Source: Lentzea tibetensis
Lineage (GTDB): Bacteria; Actinomycetota; Actinomycetes; Mycobacteriales; Pseudonocardiaceae
DNA: 64,000 bases
Direction: 5' to 3'
NCBI RefSeq assembly: GCF_007845675.1
Contig: NZ_VOBR01000023.1
Span: 80,809-144,808 of the forward strand
In this document: one piece after another, positions 8,553 through 16,102 of the stretch
Layout of the letters: every line of letters begins with the position of its first letter
Numbering within the stretch: the first letter of the stretch is position 1
Program-made: the position numbers and the translations under genes
The notes under the pieces: generated by a model
The model's database searches: none
What the model saw: only the letters and a program-made list of their open reading frames with translations
Told to the model about the DNA's origin: nothing

Positions 8553-8566
8553 TGACAACGTTGTCA
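8553..8566. promoter_or_regulatory. perfect palindromic operator, LacI-family-like
   Basis: TGACAACGTTGTCA is a perfect 14-bp palindrome with the central AACGTT typical of LacI/GalR-family operators. It lies 20 bp upstream of the start of the secreted discoidin-protease gene. A near-identical copy (CGACAACGTTGTCA) precedes the GH3 beta-glucosidase gene at 53446. A regulator gene is not seen nearby. Confidence 0.65.
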
Positions 8567-8586
8567 TGACGGATGGAGTGCTAGCC

Positions 8587-10479
8587 ATGCGGAGATCACC
8601 ACATCGTCGTCGGATTTCGCGGTTCACGGTGGGTCTGTTGATGATCACGGGGATGGCGGTCGTCAGCGCGCCGACCGCGGCGGCGGCGACCAACGTGGCA
8701 CTGAACAAGCCGGCGACCGGGTCGGCGTCGTGCGCGCCGGACGAGTCACCGGCGAAGGCGGTCAACGGGAGCGTTTCCGGTGGCAACGCCGACAAGTGGT
8801 GTTCCTCGGCGGGCACCAAGTTCCTGCAGGTCGACCTCGGCTCAGCGATCAACATCGGTCAGTTCGTGGTCCGGCACGCGGGTGCGGGCGGTGAGTCGGC
8901 CGACATGAACACCCGCGCGTTCACCATCCAGGTGAGCACGAACGGCACGACCTTCACCACCGCGGTGACCGTCACGGCGAACGCCGCCAACGTGTCCACC
9001 CATGACATCGCTGCCATCAGCGCTCGCCACGTGCGGCTGTCCGTCACGCAGCCGGAGCAAGGTGGCGGCGGAGCGGCCCGGATCTACGAGTTAGAGGTGT
9101 ACGACACCGGCGGTGGGCAGCCGCCGGGCAACCTCGCGCTGAACCGCCCGGCCACCGGCAGCGCCCCGTGCGCCGCGGCCGAGGGACCGGAGAAGGCCGT
9201 CAACGGCAGCGTTTCCGGTGGTAACGGCGACAAGTGGTGCTCGTCGGCGGACGGAACCAAGTTCCTGCAGGTCGACCTGCAGTCCACCCTGAACGTCGGT
9301 GGCGCGATCATTCGCCACGCCGGCGCGGGCGGGGAGTCGGCCGACTTCAACACCAGTGGGTTCACCGTTCAGGTGTCCACCAACGGCACCACCTTCACGA
9401 CGGTGGCGACGGTCAGCGGCAACACCGCGAACGTCACCCGGCACACGTGGACCCAGCGCGGCGTGCGCTTCGTGCGGTTGAACGTGACCGCCCCGACCGC
9501 AGGCGGCGGTGGCGCGGCGCGGATCTACGAGTTCGAGGTGTACCTCGACCCGCCGCCCGTCGGCGGCGATCCCGGCACCTGTCACCCCGACGCGCCGCCG
9601 ACGCTGAACGACTACATCTCCGATCACGCCACGGCGATGACCAGGGTGTCGTGCAACGCCGACGCGGCCGTGTACTTCGACGCCGCGCTGCTCGCGCTGC
9701 CCCCGGCGCAGACGGCGTGGGCACCGCCGTTCGTGGCCGAGGTGTGGCGCCACTACCGGGACACCTACGGGAGTTGCGCGGTCAACCGGCCGCTTCCGGC
9801 GCCGATCGGGCCGAACTGCGTCCGGTTCGGGCATCCGAAGCCGCTGATCGCGTTCTTCCACCAGGACCGCTTCCACGGTGGCACGGTGGCGAACCGGTTC
9901 GACGGGTTCTCCGGGTTCCGCAACACCATCGACGTCGGTGACAACGGGTGGAGCATCAACAACGCGACGCTGCGCGACGTGATCACCCACGAGGAATGCC
10001 ACATCGTCGAGGGTGCGAGCCAGGGCGTGCACGAGTCTCCGGCGTTCGGCGAGATCTGGGGCGACAGCAAGTGGGCTGAGATCTGCCAGTACGACTTCTA
10101 CCGCCGCAGCGGCAGGACGGCCGACGCGACCAGGGTGTTCGACCAGTACATGAACAACCGGGACGACCTCCCGCAGGGCGCCAACGACGTCGCCTGGTTC
10201 CGCGACTGGTTCCACCCGTTGTACGTGGAGACCGGCAGCAACATGGCGTTCATGGACCGCTTCTACGGATTGCTGAACCAGCACTTCCCGAAGCGGCAGG
10301 AGAACGACAACCGCAACCTGATCTACACCAGGCGGATGAACGCCGGTGAGTTCGTCCACTTCATGAGCGGCGCCGTGGGCAGAGACCTCAGCAACGTGGC
10401 CCAGCAGGCGTTCAACAGCGGGTTCAGTCGCGCCCAGTTCGACCAGGCCCGGACAGCCTTCCCTGGCATCACGTACTGA
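8587..10479 (+). CDS. secreted protein with two discoidin-like (F5/8 C) domains and an HExxH metallopeptidase-like domain
   Basis: 630 aa from the ATG at 8587, preceded by GGAG; an ATG at 8566 sits inside the palindromic operator. Residues 1-33 are a signal peptide ending AAAA. Two ~140-residue beta-sandwich modules follow (about 34-175 and 182-322). Both begin NxALN(K/R)PATGSA and repeat DKWCSS, KFLQVDL, RHAGAGGESAD and ARIYE(L/F)EVY, so they are internal duplicates of a carbohydrate-binding-like discoidin fold. The C-terminal ~300 residues carry ITHEECHIVEG (HEECH at 468-472), a zinc-protease-type HExxH, with Glu-rich helices downstream. It probably binds and cleaves an extracellular glycoprotein or cell-wall-linked substrate. 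The peptidase family is not certain. Confidence 0.8.
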   Translation: MRRSPHRRRISRFTVGLLMITGMAVVSAPTAAAATNVALNKPATGSASCAPDESPAKAVNGSVSGGNADKWCSSAGTKFLQVDLGSAINIGQFVVRHAGAGGESADMNTRAFTIQVSTNGTTFTTAVTVTANAANVSTHDIAAISARHVRLSVTQPEQGGGGAARIYELEVYDTGGGQPPGNLALNRPATGSAPCAAAEGPEKAVNGSVSGGNGDKWCSSADGTKFLQVDLQSTLNVGGAIIRHAGAGGESADFNTSGFTVQVSTNGTTFTTVATVSGNTANVTRHTWTQRGVRFVRLNVTAPTAGGGGAARIYEFEVYLDPPPVGGDPGTCHPDAPPTLNDYISDHATAMTRVSCNADAAVYFDAALLALPPAQTAWAPPFVAEVWRHYRDTYGSCAVNRPLPAPIGPNCVRFGHPKPLIAFFHQDRFHGGTVANRFDGFSGFRNTIDVGDNGWSINNATLRDVITHEECHIVEGASQGVHESPAFGEIWGDSKWAEICQYDFYRRSGRTADATRVFDQYMNNRDDLPQGANDVAWFRDWFHPLYVETGSNMAFMDRFYGLLNQHFPKRQENDNRNLIYTRRMNAGEFVHFMSGAVGRDLSNVAQQAFNSGFSRAQFDQARTAFPGITY

Positions 10480-10489
10480 CCGCTTCTCC

Positions 10490-10537
10490 GGGAGCTCCTG
10501 GTGCGGCAGTCGAATCGCTGCCGCCCCAGGAGCTCCC
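10490..10537 (+). terminator. long two-stage hairpin terminator
   Basis: A 12-bp stem (GGGAGCTCCTGG with CCAGGAGCTCCC) encloses a second 7-bp stem (GCGGCAG with CTGCCGC, 8-nt loop). It begins 10 nt after the discoidin-protease stop codon. There is no long T-run, as is usual in actinomycetes. Confidence 0.75.
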
Positions 10538-10664
10538 TCGACGCTGACAAGCGGGGACCGCCGGTGTCAGCGAAGTGTCAGGGCTCGTCGCGATGCTTCT
10601 GGCCATGAGGAAGTCAGCACTGATCGACGCGGGGACCGGATCCCGCGGAAAACAAGAAGGGCTC

Positions 10665-11540
10665 ATGGTGTTGAAGAGATTCACTTTCGTGGCGTTGGTC
10701 GGTGCGCTGATCGGCGTGGTCCTCGGTACGGCTCCCGCCTCCGCGGCGACCGACCGCAACGGCGTTTGCGAGCAGGGCGAGTTCTGCCTGTACTTCAACA
10801 GCGACCAGGCGGGTTCGCTGTCCGACTTCGACGCGTCGATCTCCGACTACGGTGACAGCCAGCCGAGCTGCTACGACTTCAAGAGCGCGGGCAACGGCAA
10901 GGGCGTGTGCGTGAAGAACAACGCCGCCTCGGTCAAGAACCTCACCAGCAAGCCGGTCACGGTGTACTACAACAGCGGCTACGCCGGTGCCAACCAGACG
11001 ATCGCGGCCGGCGGCAAGGCCAACCTCAAGGCGGAGCTCAAGAACGAGAACGCCTCGCACCGGATCGGCGCGGGCAGCGGCGACCCGGACCCGGACCCCG
11101 GTACGGGCACCTACCCGGCGCCGGCGACCAACCCGCACCCGTCGGCGACCGCCCGCGCACCGCAGGCCACGGCCCGCACCCAGTTCGTCGACGACCAGAT
11201 CGCCTCGAAGACCGGCGAGAAGAACTGCTGGGTGGGCGACTACCGCAGCTACGAGTCGTCGACGAGCAACCACAACACCGGCAACGCGCTCGACTGCACG
11301 ATCTCGAACGCGATCGGCACCTACCCCACCGCGGCGCAGAAGGCGCAGGGCTGGAAGCTGGCCTACTGGCTGCAGAAGCACGCCAGCAAGCTCGACGTCC
11401 GGTACGTGATCTGGCAGGGCAAGATCTGGAGCGTCGCCCGCGCGTCCGAGGGCTGGCGCAACTACACCGCCGGGTCCGGTGTGACCGGTGGCCATTACGA
11501 CCACGTCCACGTCTCGGTGCAGAACCCTTACGGCGACTGA
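10665..11540 (+). CDS. secreted peptidase-inhibitor I36-like / M15-type peptidoglycan-hydrolase-like fusion
   Basis: 291 aa. The ATG at 10665 follows AAGAAGGG by 6 nt; upstream in-frame ATGs lack a ribosome site. Residues 1-27 are a signal peptide ending APASA. Residues about 30-110 resemble the I36 peptidase-inhibitor fold (GVCEQGEFCLYFNSDQAG, SCYDFKSAGNGKGVCVKNN, two Cys pairs). A DPDPDPG linker follows. The C-terminal ~120 residues match an ARB_07466/M15-like domain: SNHNTGNALDC and HYDHVHVSV give the His-x-x-Gly-x-Ala-x-Asp and His-x-Asp-His zinc-site pattern of D-Ala-D-Ala-type peptidases. An extracellular cell-wall role is likely. Confidence 0.78.
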   Translation: MVLKRFTFVALVGALIGVVLGTAPASAATDRNGVCEQGEFCLYFNSDQAGSLSDFDASISDYGDSQPSCYDFKSAGNGKGVCVKNNAASVKNLTSKPVTVYYNSGYAGANQTIAAGGKANLKAELKNENASHRIGAGSGDPDPDPGTGTYPAPATNPHPSATARAPQATARTQFVDDQIASKTGEKNCWVGDYRSYESSTSNHNTGNALDCTISNAIGTYPTAAQKAQGWKLAYWLQKHASKLDVRYVIWQGKIWSVARASEGWRNYTAGSGVTGGHYDHVHVSVQNPYGD

Positions 11541-11560
11541 CCGACACGCGTCGTCGCACG

Positions 11561-11606
11561 AACACCTGAGGTGGGAACCGGCATGCCGGTTCCCACCTCA
11601 GGTGTT
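11561..11606 (+). terminator. perfect 46-nt palindromic hairpin
   Basis: The stretch is exactly self-complementary (23-bp arms starting AACACCTGAGGTGGGAACC, centre GCATGC) and lies 20 nt after the stop codon of the I36/M15-like gene. It is followed by GTCTTG. A strong intrinsic terminator is the simplest reading. Confidence 0.85.
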
Positions 11607-11661
11607 GTCTTGCCGGAGTAAGTGTTTGCCGTGTCCGCGGCACGACGGGCATCATCGTGCG

Positions 11662-12015
11662 ATGGCGCCACGACGGCGGAGGACACCGCAGGAACGCAAG
11701 CACCTGTCGCTCGAGCGCGACACCGTCGATCACGGCGAGTACCCCAAGGCCTTTCGTCGCAAGCATCCCGTGCAACAAGCCGAGGCGGAACGCGCGGCAC
11801 GGCGTGAGGTGCGCCGACGTCTGGCGAACGGGCTCGACGACGTCGACGCGGTGCGCCGGCGTGAGGTGCGCAAGTGGCCACCGGCCAGACTTCGCGAGCT
11901 GATCCAGGCGAAGCTGGCGCGACGCGTGCACCTGCAGGAGAACCCGCGCAAGTCCCCGGAGGCGCGGGCGCGCCGCCACCGCGGACACGAAGATGGCGCA
12001 ACCGGGGACAGCTGA
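11662..12015 (+). CDS. small, highly basic protein of unknown function
   Basis: 117 aa from the ATG at 11662 (MAPRRRRTPQERKHLSLERD). About a third of the residues are Arg/Lys, with further His. Long helices are predicted by eye (AEAERAARREVRRRLANG, VRRREVRKWPPARLRELI). Such composition fits a nucleic-acid-binding or ribosome-associated protein, but no family is recognised. Coding-like third positions and a sensible place between a terminator and the PAP2 gene, 42 nt upstream of it, support it as real. Confidence 0.6.
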   Translation: MAPRRRRTPQERKHLSLERDTVDHGEYPKAFRRKHPVQQAEAERAARREVRRRLANGLDDVDAVRRREVRKWPPARLRELIQAKLARRVHLQENPRKSPEARARRHRGHEDGATGDS

Positions 12016-12057
12016 AACGCCTACGTCCACTCCGGAGCGCGCGTACGCTCATGGCGC

Positions 12058-12792
12058 ATGTCGGCCTTACCCTTGCAGCACAAGCGGTCCAAGTGGTACC
12101 TCGAAGTGCTGTTGCTGGTTGCCGGGTACTTCGTGTTCGGCCTGGTGCGGGCGGCGGTCGACCGCGGCGACCCGGCGGCGACGAGCAACGCCCTGCAAGT
12201 CCAGCGCCTGGAGCAGATCCTTCACATCGCGATCGAGCTCCCGCTCAACCAGGCGATGCTCGCGCACCCGGCCGCGATCCATCTGACCGGCTACTTCTAC
12301 CGCCTGAGCGTCCTGGCCGTGCCGGTCGTCCTGGTCTGGCTCTACCTCACCCGCCGACCGCACTACAGCCGGCTGCGCACCGTCCTGATCGTGATGATGC
12401 TCCTGGACCTCCTGCTCGTGTGGCTCTACCCGGAGGCCCCGCCGCGGTTCGCCCTGCCCGGCGTCGTCGACTACATGGCGACCTACGACATCCTCGGCGG
12501 AGCCGCGTCCCGCGTTCCCCGGCCAGGCGTGAACCTGCTGGCGGCGATGCCGAGCATGCACGTCGCCTGGACGACGTGGTGCGCCTGCGCCGTGTGGTCG
12601 GCCCTGCGCCAGCGCGCTCCCCGAGCCGCTTGGCTGGCCTGGCTGTTCCCGTTCCTCGTCGCGGTCGTCGTCCTCGTCACCGGACACCACTACGTGCTGG
12701 ACATCCTGGCCGGTGTCGCCCTCGTGGCGATCTCGATCGGCCTGACCAGGTGGGCAACTCACCGCTCCGAGGTGCGTGAGAGCACGCAGTGA
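12058..12792 (+). CDS. PAP2-superfamily membrane phosphatase
   Basis: 244 aa, ATG start. It has about six hydrophobic segments, beginning WYLEVLLLVAGYFVFGLV at residues 13-30. The phosphatase signature is split as usual: AMPSMHVAWT (motif 2) and GHHYVLDILAG (motif 3, catalytic His and Asp). A basic RYxxRP-type motif 1 is less clear near ALPGVV. This matches the PAP2_3 branch (inositolphosphotransferase/AUR1-like) of integral-membrane lipid phosphatases or phosphotransferases, which act on the outer face of the membrane. Phospholipid or polyprenyl-phosphate turnover is possible. Confidence 0.82.
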   Translation: MSALPLQHKRSKWYLEVLLLVAGYFVFGLVRAAVDRGDPAATSNALQVQRLEQILHIAIELPLNQAMLAHPAAIHLTGYFYRLSVLAVPVVLVWLYLTRRPHYSRLRTVLIVMMLLDLLLVWLYPEAPPRFALPGVVDYMATYDILGGAASRVPRPGVNLLAAMPSMHVAWTTWCACAVWSALRQRAPRAAWLAWLFPFLVAVVVLVTGHHYVLDILAGVALVAISIGLTRWATHRSEVRESTQ

Positions 12793-12810
12793 TGCGCAGG
12801 CGGCCACTGG

Positions 12811-12892
12811 TGGCACCAGCTTGGCGTCAATCTGAGCCAAAGTGAGCCAAGGTGGCTTGCTGGTGGTGCCACTGTGTGCCATAGTGGTGCCA
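12811..12892 (+). promoter_or_regulatory. helically phased TGGTGCCA repeats, candidate operator of the RHH protein
   Basis: Upstream of the ribbon-helix-helix gene are an inverted element TGGCACCA (12811-12818, inside CTGGTGGCACCAG) and three direct elements: TGGTGCCA at 12864, GTGTGCCA at 12874 and TGGTGCCA at 12885-12892. The direct copies are 10-11 bp apart, one helical turn, as RHH dimers stacked on one DNA face require. The last copy overlaps the start codon, which would give tight autorepression. Confidence 0.5.
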
Positions 12893-13404
12893 TGGACCTG
12901 ACGCCGTATGTGGACTCCCTTGGCCGCGAGCTGTTGACGGCCGCGGAAGCCGGTGGTGCCGACGGCGCCGCGTTGATCGAGCGGTTGACCGTGGGCATGG
13001 AGTCGGCGATCCGGCTCGCCCTGCTCGAAGCGCTGTCGGCGGCCGCCGACGAGATCACCCGCGATCTGGCCCCCGGCTCGGTCCAGGTGCGCCTGCGGGG
13101 ACGTGACCCGCAGTTCGTGGTGGCGGTTCCGCAGGTGGAGCAGCCGGTCGCGGACGCAGCCGACCGGGTCGCGGCGCCCGCCGCCGATGCCGGCTTCGAG
13201 GACGGTCCCGCGGTGCGGATCAACGTCCGTCTTCCCGAGCAGCTGAAGGCCGCCATCGAAGAGGCGGCAGGCGAGGAAGGCCGGTCGGTCAACGCCTGGC
13301 TGGTCCGGGCCGCCTCGGCCGCGCTGCGTGCGCCGGACCGGGAGCCCGAGGCCGACCGGCGCGGCACGTTCGGCGCCCAGCGCTTCACGGGGTGGGTGCG
13401 CTAG
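12892..13404 (+). CDS. ribbon-helix-helix (HicB/Arc-like) regulator
   Basis: 170 aa, ATG at 12892. The N-terminal ~100 residues form a helical region (AIRLALLEALSAAADEITRDL) followed by a beta-rich segment. The C-terminal part is a ribbon-helix-helix: the strand VRINVRLPEQL, then helices KAAIEEAAGEEGRS and VNAWLVRAASAALR. Genes of this kind, annotated as HicB-type antitoxins, often precede DUF4097 and DrrAB genes in actinomycetes, and that order is found here. No toxin gene is present, so a transcriptional regulator of the downstream exporter is more likely. The phased repeats over its own start suggest autoregulation. Confidence 0.8.
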   Translation: MDLTPYVDSLGRELLTAAEAGGADGAALIERLTVGMESAIRLALLEALSAAADEITRDLAPGSVQVRLRGRDPQFVVAVPQVEQPVADAADRVAAPAADAGFEDGPAVRINVRLPEQLKAAIEEAAGEEGRSVNAWLVRAASAALRAPDREPEADRRGTFGAQRFTGWVR

Positions 13405-13486
13405 CTGGCGCGCCACCCGCACCTCATTTCACTTCGCCCCGCTGACCTGCGGGGATGTTCTTCCGACTCATTCTGAGGGGACAGCC

Positions 13487-14329
13487 ATGCCTGTTTTCGA
13501 CACTCCGGAACCGATTTCCGTCACGATCGACCTCTACGCCGGATACGTGCAGCTCATCGCGAGCGACCGCACCGACACCGTCGTCGAAGTGCGGCCTGCC
13601 AACGCGTCCGACGAGTCCGACGTGGAGGCGGCCGCGGCCACCCGCGTCGACTGCACCGACGGCGTGCTGACGGTGCGCGGGCCGAAGCGGACGTTCGACT
13701 TCTCCAAGAAGTCCAAGACCGTCGACGTCGTGGTCGAGCTGCCCGCAGGCTCCCAGGCGCACGTCGACGTGACGGCAGGAGGCATCCGAGGCACCGGGCT
13801 GCTGGGCGAGTGCCGGGTGAAGACCTCGATGGGGCGGATCCACCTCGACCGGACCGGTGCGCTGCGCGCCGACACGTCCGCCGGCGACATCACCGTCGGC
13901 GAAACCGGCGGCGACACCGAGATCCACACCGGCACCGGGCAGATCCGCCTCGGTGACATCGGTGGTGCCGCTGTCGTCAAGAACTCCAACGGCCACACCG
14001 AACTCGGCGCGGTCGCCGGTGACCTGAAGGTGCGCGCGGCCAACGGCAACATCACCGTCGCAAGGGCAGGCCGCAACGTGGAGGCCAAGAGCGCCAACGG
14101 ACACATCGGCATCGGTGAGGTCGTGCGCGGCGAGGTCGGGCTGAACTCCTCGATGGGCACCCTGGAGATCGGCATCGCCGCGGGCACCGCCGCGTGGCTC
14201 GACGTCAAGACCGCGTTCGGCCGGGTGAACAACGAGCTGGACGCCAGCCAGGGGCCGGAGCAGGCCGACAACACCGTCAAGGTCACCGCGCACACCAGCA
14301 CCGGTGACATCACCATCCGCCGCGCCTGA
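13487..14329 (+). CDS. DUF4097-family beta-strand-repeat protein
   Basis: 280 aa, ATG at 13487. After an N-terminal FDTPEPISVTIDLYAGYVQL segment the protein is made of ~20-residue beta repeats typical of DUF4097 (putative adhesin/beta-helix): VKTSMGRIHLDRTG, ADTSAGDITVGETGG, VKNSNGHTELGAVAG, VRAANGNITVARAG, AKSANGHIGIGEV, then HTSTGDITIRR. There is no signal peptide. The fold is a right-handed beta-solenoid of unknown function. It lies 82 nt after the RHH gene and 19 nt before drrA, so it is co-transcribed with the exporter. Confidence 0.85.
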   Translation: MPVFDTPEPISVTIDLYAGYVQLIASDRTDTVVEVRPANASDESDVEAAAATRVDCTDGVLTVRGPKRTFDFSKKSKTVDVVVELPAGSQAHVDVTAGGIRGTGLLGECRVKTSMGRIHLDRTGALRADTSAGDITVGETGGDTEIHTGTGQIRLGDIGGAAVVKNSNGHTELGAVAGDLKVRAANGNITVARAGRNVEAKSANGHIGIGEVVRGEVGLNSSMGTLEIGIAAGTAAWLDVKTAFGRVNNELDASQGPEQADNTVKVTAHTSTGDITIRRA

Positions 14330-14348
14330 CATCCCGAGGAGACCTGCC

Positions 14349-15290
14349 ATGACAACGCAAGCGATCGCGGTGACCGGGCTGCGCAAGTCCTTCGGCGACC
14401 ACGTCGTGCTCGACGGAATCGACCTGAACGTCCCGCGAGGAACCGTCTTCTCGTTGCTCGGTGCCAACGGTGCCGGCAAGACCACCACGGTCAAGATCCT
14501 GTCCACCCTGATCAAGGCCGGCGGCGGCAGCGCGTCGGTCGCCGGCCGTGACATCGACGCCGATCCCGACGGTGTTCGCGCGGCGATCGGCGTCACGGGC
14601 CAGTTCTCCGCGGTCGACAACCTGTTGACCGGTCAGGAGAACCTGAGGCTGATGGCCGATCTGCACCACCTCGGCCGGGCCGCGGGCAGGCGCAGGGCCG
14701 CCGAGCTGCTCGAACGGTTCGACCTGGTCGAAGCGGCCGGGAAACCGGCGTCGACGTACTCCGGCGGCATGCGGCGCAGGCTCGACCTCGCGATGACCCT
14801 CGTCGGCTCACCGCAGGTGATCTTCCTCGACGAGCCGACCACCGGGCTGGATCCGCGCAGCCGCCGCGCCATGTGGCAGATCGTGCGCGAGCTCGTCGCG
14901 GGCAGCGTCACCATCTTCCTGACCACGCAGTACCTGGAGGAGGCCGACGAGCTCGCCGACCGGATCGCGGTGCTGGACCACGGCAAGATCGTGGCCGAGG
15001 GCACCGCGGACGAGCTCAAGCGGCGCATCCCCGGCGGCCACGTCCTGTTGCGGTTCAACAACTCCCGCGATCTCGAGTCCGCCGTCCGCGCCGTGGGCCA
15101 GGCGACTCGCGACGGCGACGCACTCGAACTGCGCGTGCCGAACGACGGCAGCCTCTCCTCGCTCAAGGCCCTGCTGGACCGGCTCGACGAGAGCACGGTC
15201 GAGGTCGACTCCCTGAGCATGCACACCCCGGACCTCGACGACGTCTTCCTCGCCCTCACGGGCAACACCGAGAAGGTGACCACGCGATGA
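14349..15290 (+). CDS. drrA: daunorubicin-resistance-type ABC transporter, ATP-binding protein
   Basis: 313 aa, ATG at 14349. Walker A is GANGAGKT (residues 38-45), the ABC signature is TYSGGMRRRLDLAM, and Walker B is VIFLDEPTTGLDPR followed by an LTTQYLEEADELADRI switch region. The C-terminal ~80 residues (LDDVFLALTGNTEK at the end) are the extension typical of DrrA-type drug-export ATPases. Its stop overlaps the start of the permease gene (ATGA), so the two are translationally coupled. It hydrolyses ATP at the inner face of the membrane to drive export of a hydrophobic compound. The substrate is not known; symbol by family. Confidence 0.88.
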   Translation: MTTQAIAVTGLRKSFGDHVVLDGIDLNVPRGTVFSLLGANGAGKTTTVKILSTLIKAGGGSASVAGRDIDADPDGVRAAIGVTGQFSAVDNLLTGQENLRLMADLHHLGRAAGRRRAAELLERFDLVEAAGKPASTYSGGMRRRLDLAMTLVGSPQVIFLDEPTTGLDPRSRRAMWQIVRELVAGSVTIFLTTQYLEEADELADRIAVLDHGKIVAEGTADELKRRIPGGHVLLRFNNSRDLESAVRAVGQATRDGDALELRVPNDGSLSSLKALLDRLDESTVEVDSLSMHTPDLDDVFLALTGNTEKVTTR

Positions 15291-16078
15291 GCGCCATGAC
15301 CCTGGCACTGACCGACTCCGCGACGATGCTTCGCCGCAACCTCAAGCGAATGCTGCGCTACCCGTCGATGACGGTGATGCTCATCGGAATGCCGATCATC
15401 TTCCTGCTGCTGTTCGTCTACGTCTTCGGCGGCACGCTCGGCGCCGGGATCGGCGGCCCGTCCGGCGGCCGCGCGGAGTACATCAACTACGTCACCCCCG
15501 CGATCATCCTGATGGCGATCACCTTCGCGGTCCAGGGCACCTCCATCTCGGTCGCCATGGACATGACCGAGGGCATCGTCGACCGGTTCCGCACCATGGC
15601 GATCGCCCGCGTGTCCGTCCTGACGGGACACGTGGTCGGCAGCGTCGTCCAGGCGATGCTCGCCACCACGACCGTTCTCGTGGTCGCGCTGCTCATCGGC
15701 TTCCGTCCGTCGGCGAGCCTCGGCGACTGGTTCGCTCTCGCCGGCGTGCTGGCGCTCATGTCCTTCGCCTTCGTGTGGCTGTCCGTCGCTCTCGGCCTGG
15801 CGAGCGGCAGCGTCGAGGCATCGAGCAACGTCGGCACGCCGCTGGTCCTGCTTCCTTTCCTCGGCAGTGGTTTCGTGCCCACCGACTCGATGCCCACCGT
15901 GCTGCGCTGGTTCGCCGAGTACCAGCCGTTCACCCCGTTCATCGAGACCATCCGCGGCCTGCTGATGGGCACGCCGATCGGCAACAACGCCGTCATCGCG
16001 CTCGGCTGGGGCGTGTTCATCACGCTGGTCGGCTACCTCTGGTCGAAGAAGCTGTTCAACCGCGAATCCGCCCGCTGA
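15287..16078 (+). CDS. drrB: ABC-2 type drug-export permease
   Basis: 263 aa. The ATG at 15287 overlaps the drrA stop by 4 nt. It has about six membrane segments (MTVMLIGMPIIFLLLFVYVF, ITFAVQGTSISVAM, LATTTVLVVALLIGF, FALAGVLALMSFAFVWLSVAL, LVLLPFLGSGFV, AVIALGWGVFITLVGYLW). The EGIVDRFRTMAIARVSVLTG segment is characteristic of DrrB/NodJ-like permeases. It forms the membrane channel partner of the ATPase. The following P450 gene, 24 nt downstream, suggests that the exported or detoxified compound is also oxidised. Confidence 0.87.
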   Translation: MSAMTLALTDSATMLRRNLKRMLRYPSMTVMLIGMPIIFLLLFVYVFGGTLGAGIGGPSGGRAEYINYVTPAIILMAITFAVQGTSISVAMDMTEGIVDRFRTMAIARVSVLTGHVVGSVVQAMLATTTVLVVALLIGFRPSASLGDWFALAGVLALMSFAFVWLSVALGLASGSVEASSNVGTPLVLLPFLGSGFVPTDSMPTVLRWFAEYQPFTPFIETIRGLLMGTPIGNNAVIALGWGVFITLVGYLWSKKLFNRESAR

Positions 16079-16102
16079 AGACTTGTGAGAAGAGGAAATC
16101 CG

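Noticed and set aside
11561-11606. Perfect 46-bp palindrome as a phage or plasmid origin or attachment site
   Set aside because: It sits 20 nt after a stop codon and is followed by a T-containing tail. No recombinase or replication gene is near, so a terminator explains it.
12892-13404. HicAB-type toxin-antitoxin system
   Set aside because: Only the RHH/HicB-like protein is present. No HicA-size toxin gene is adjacent, and the downstream gene is DUF4097, so a plain regulator is more likely.
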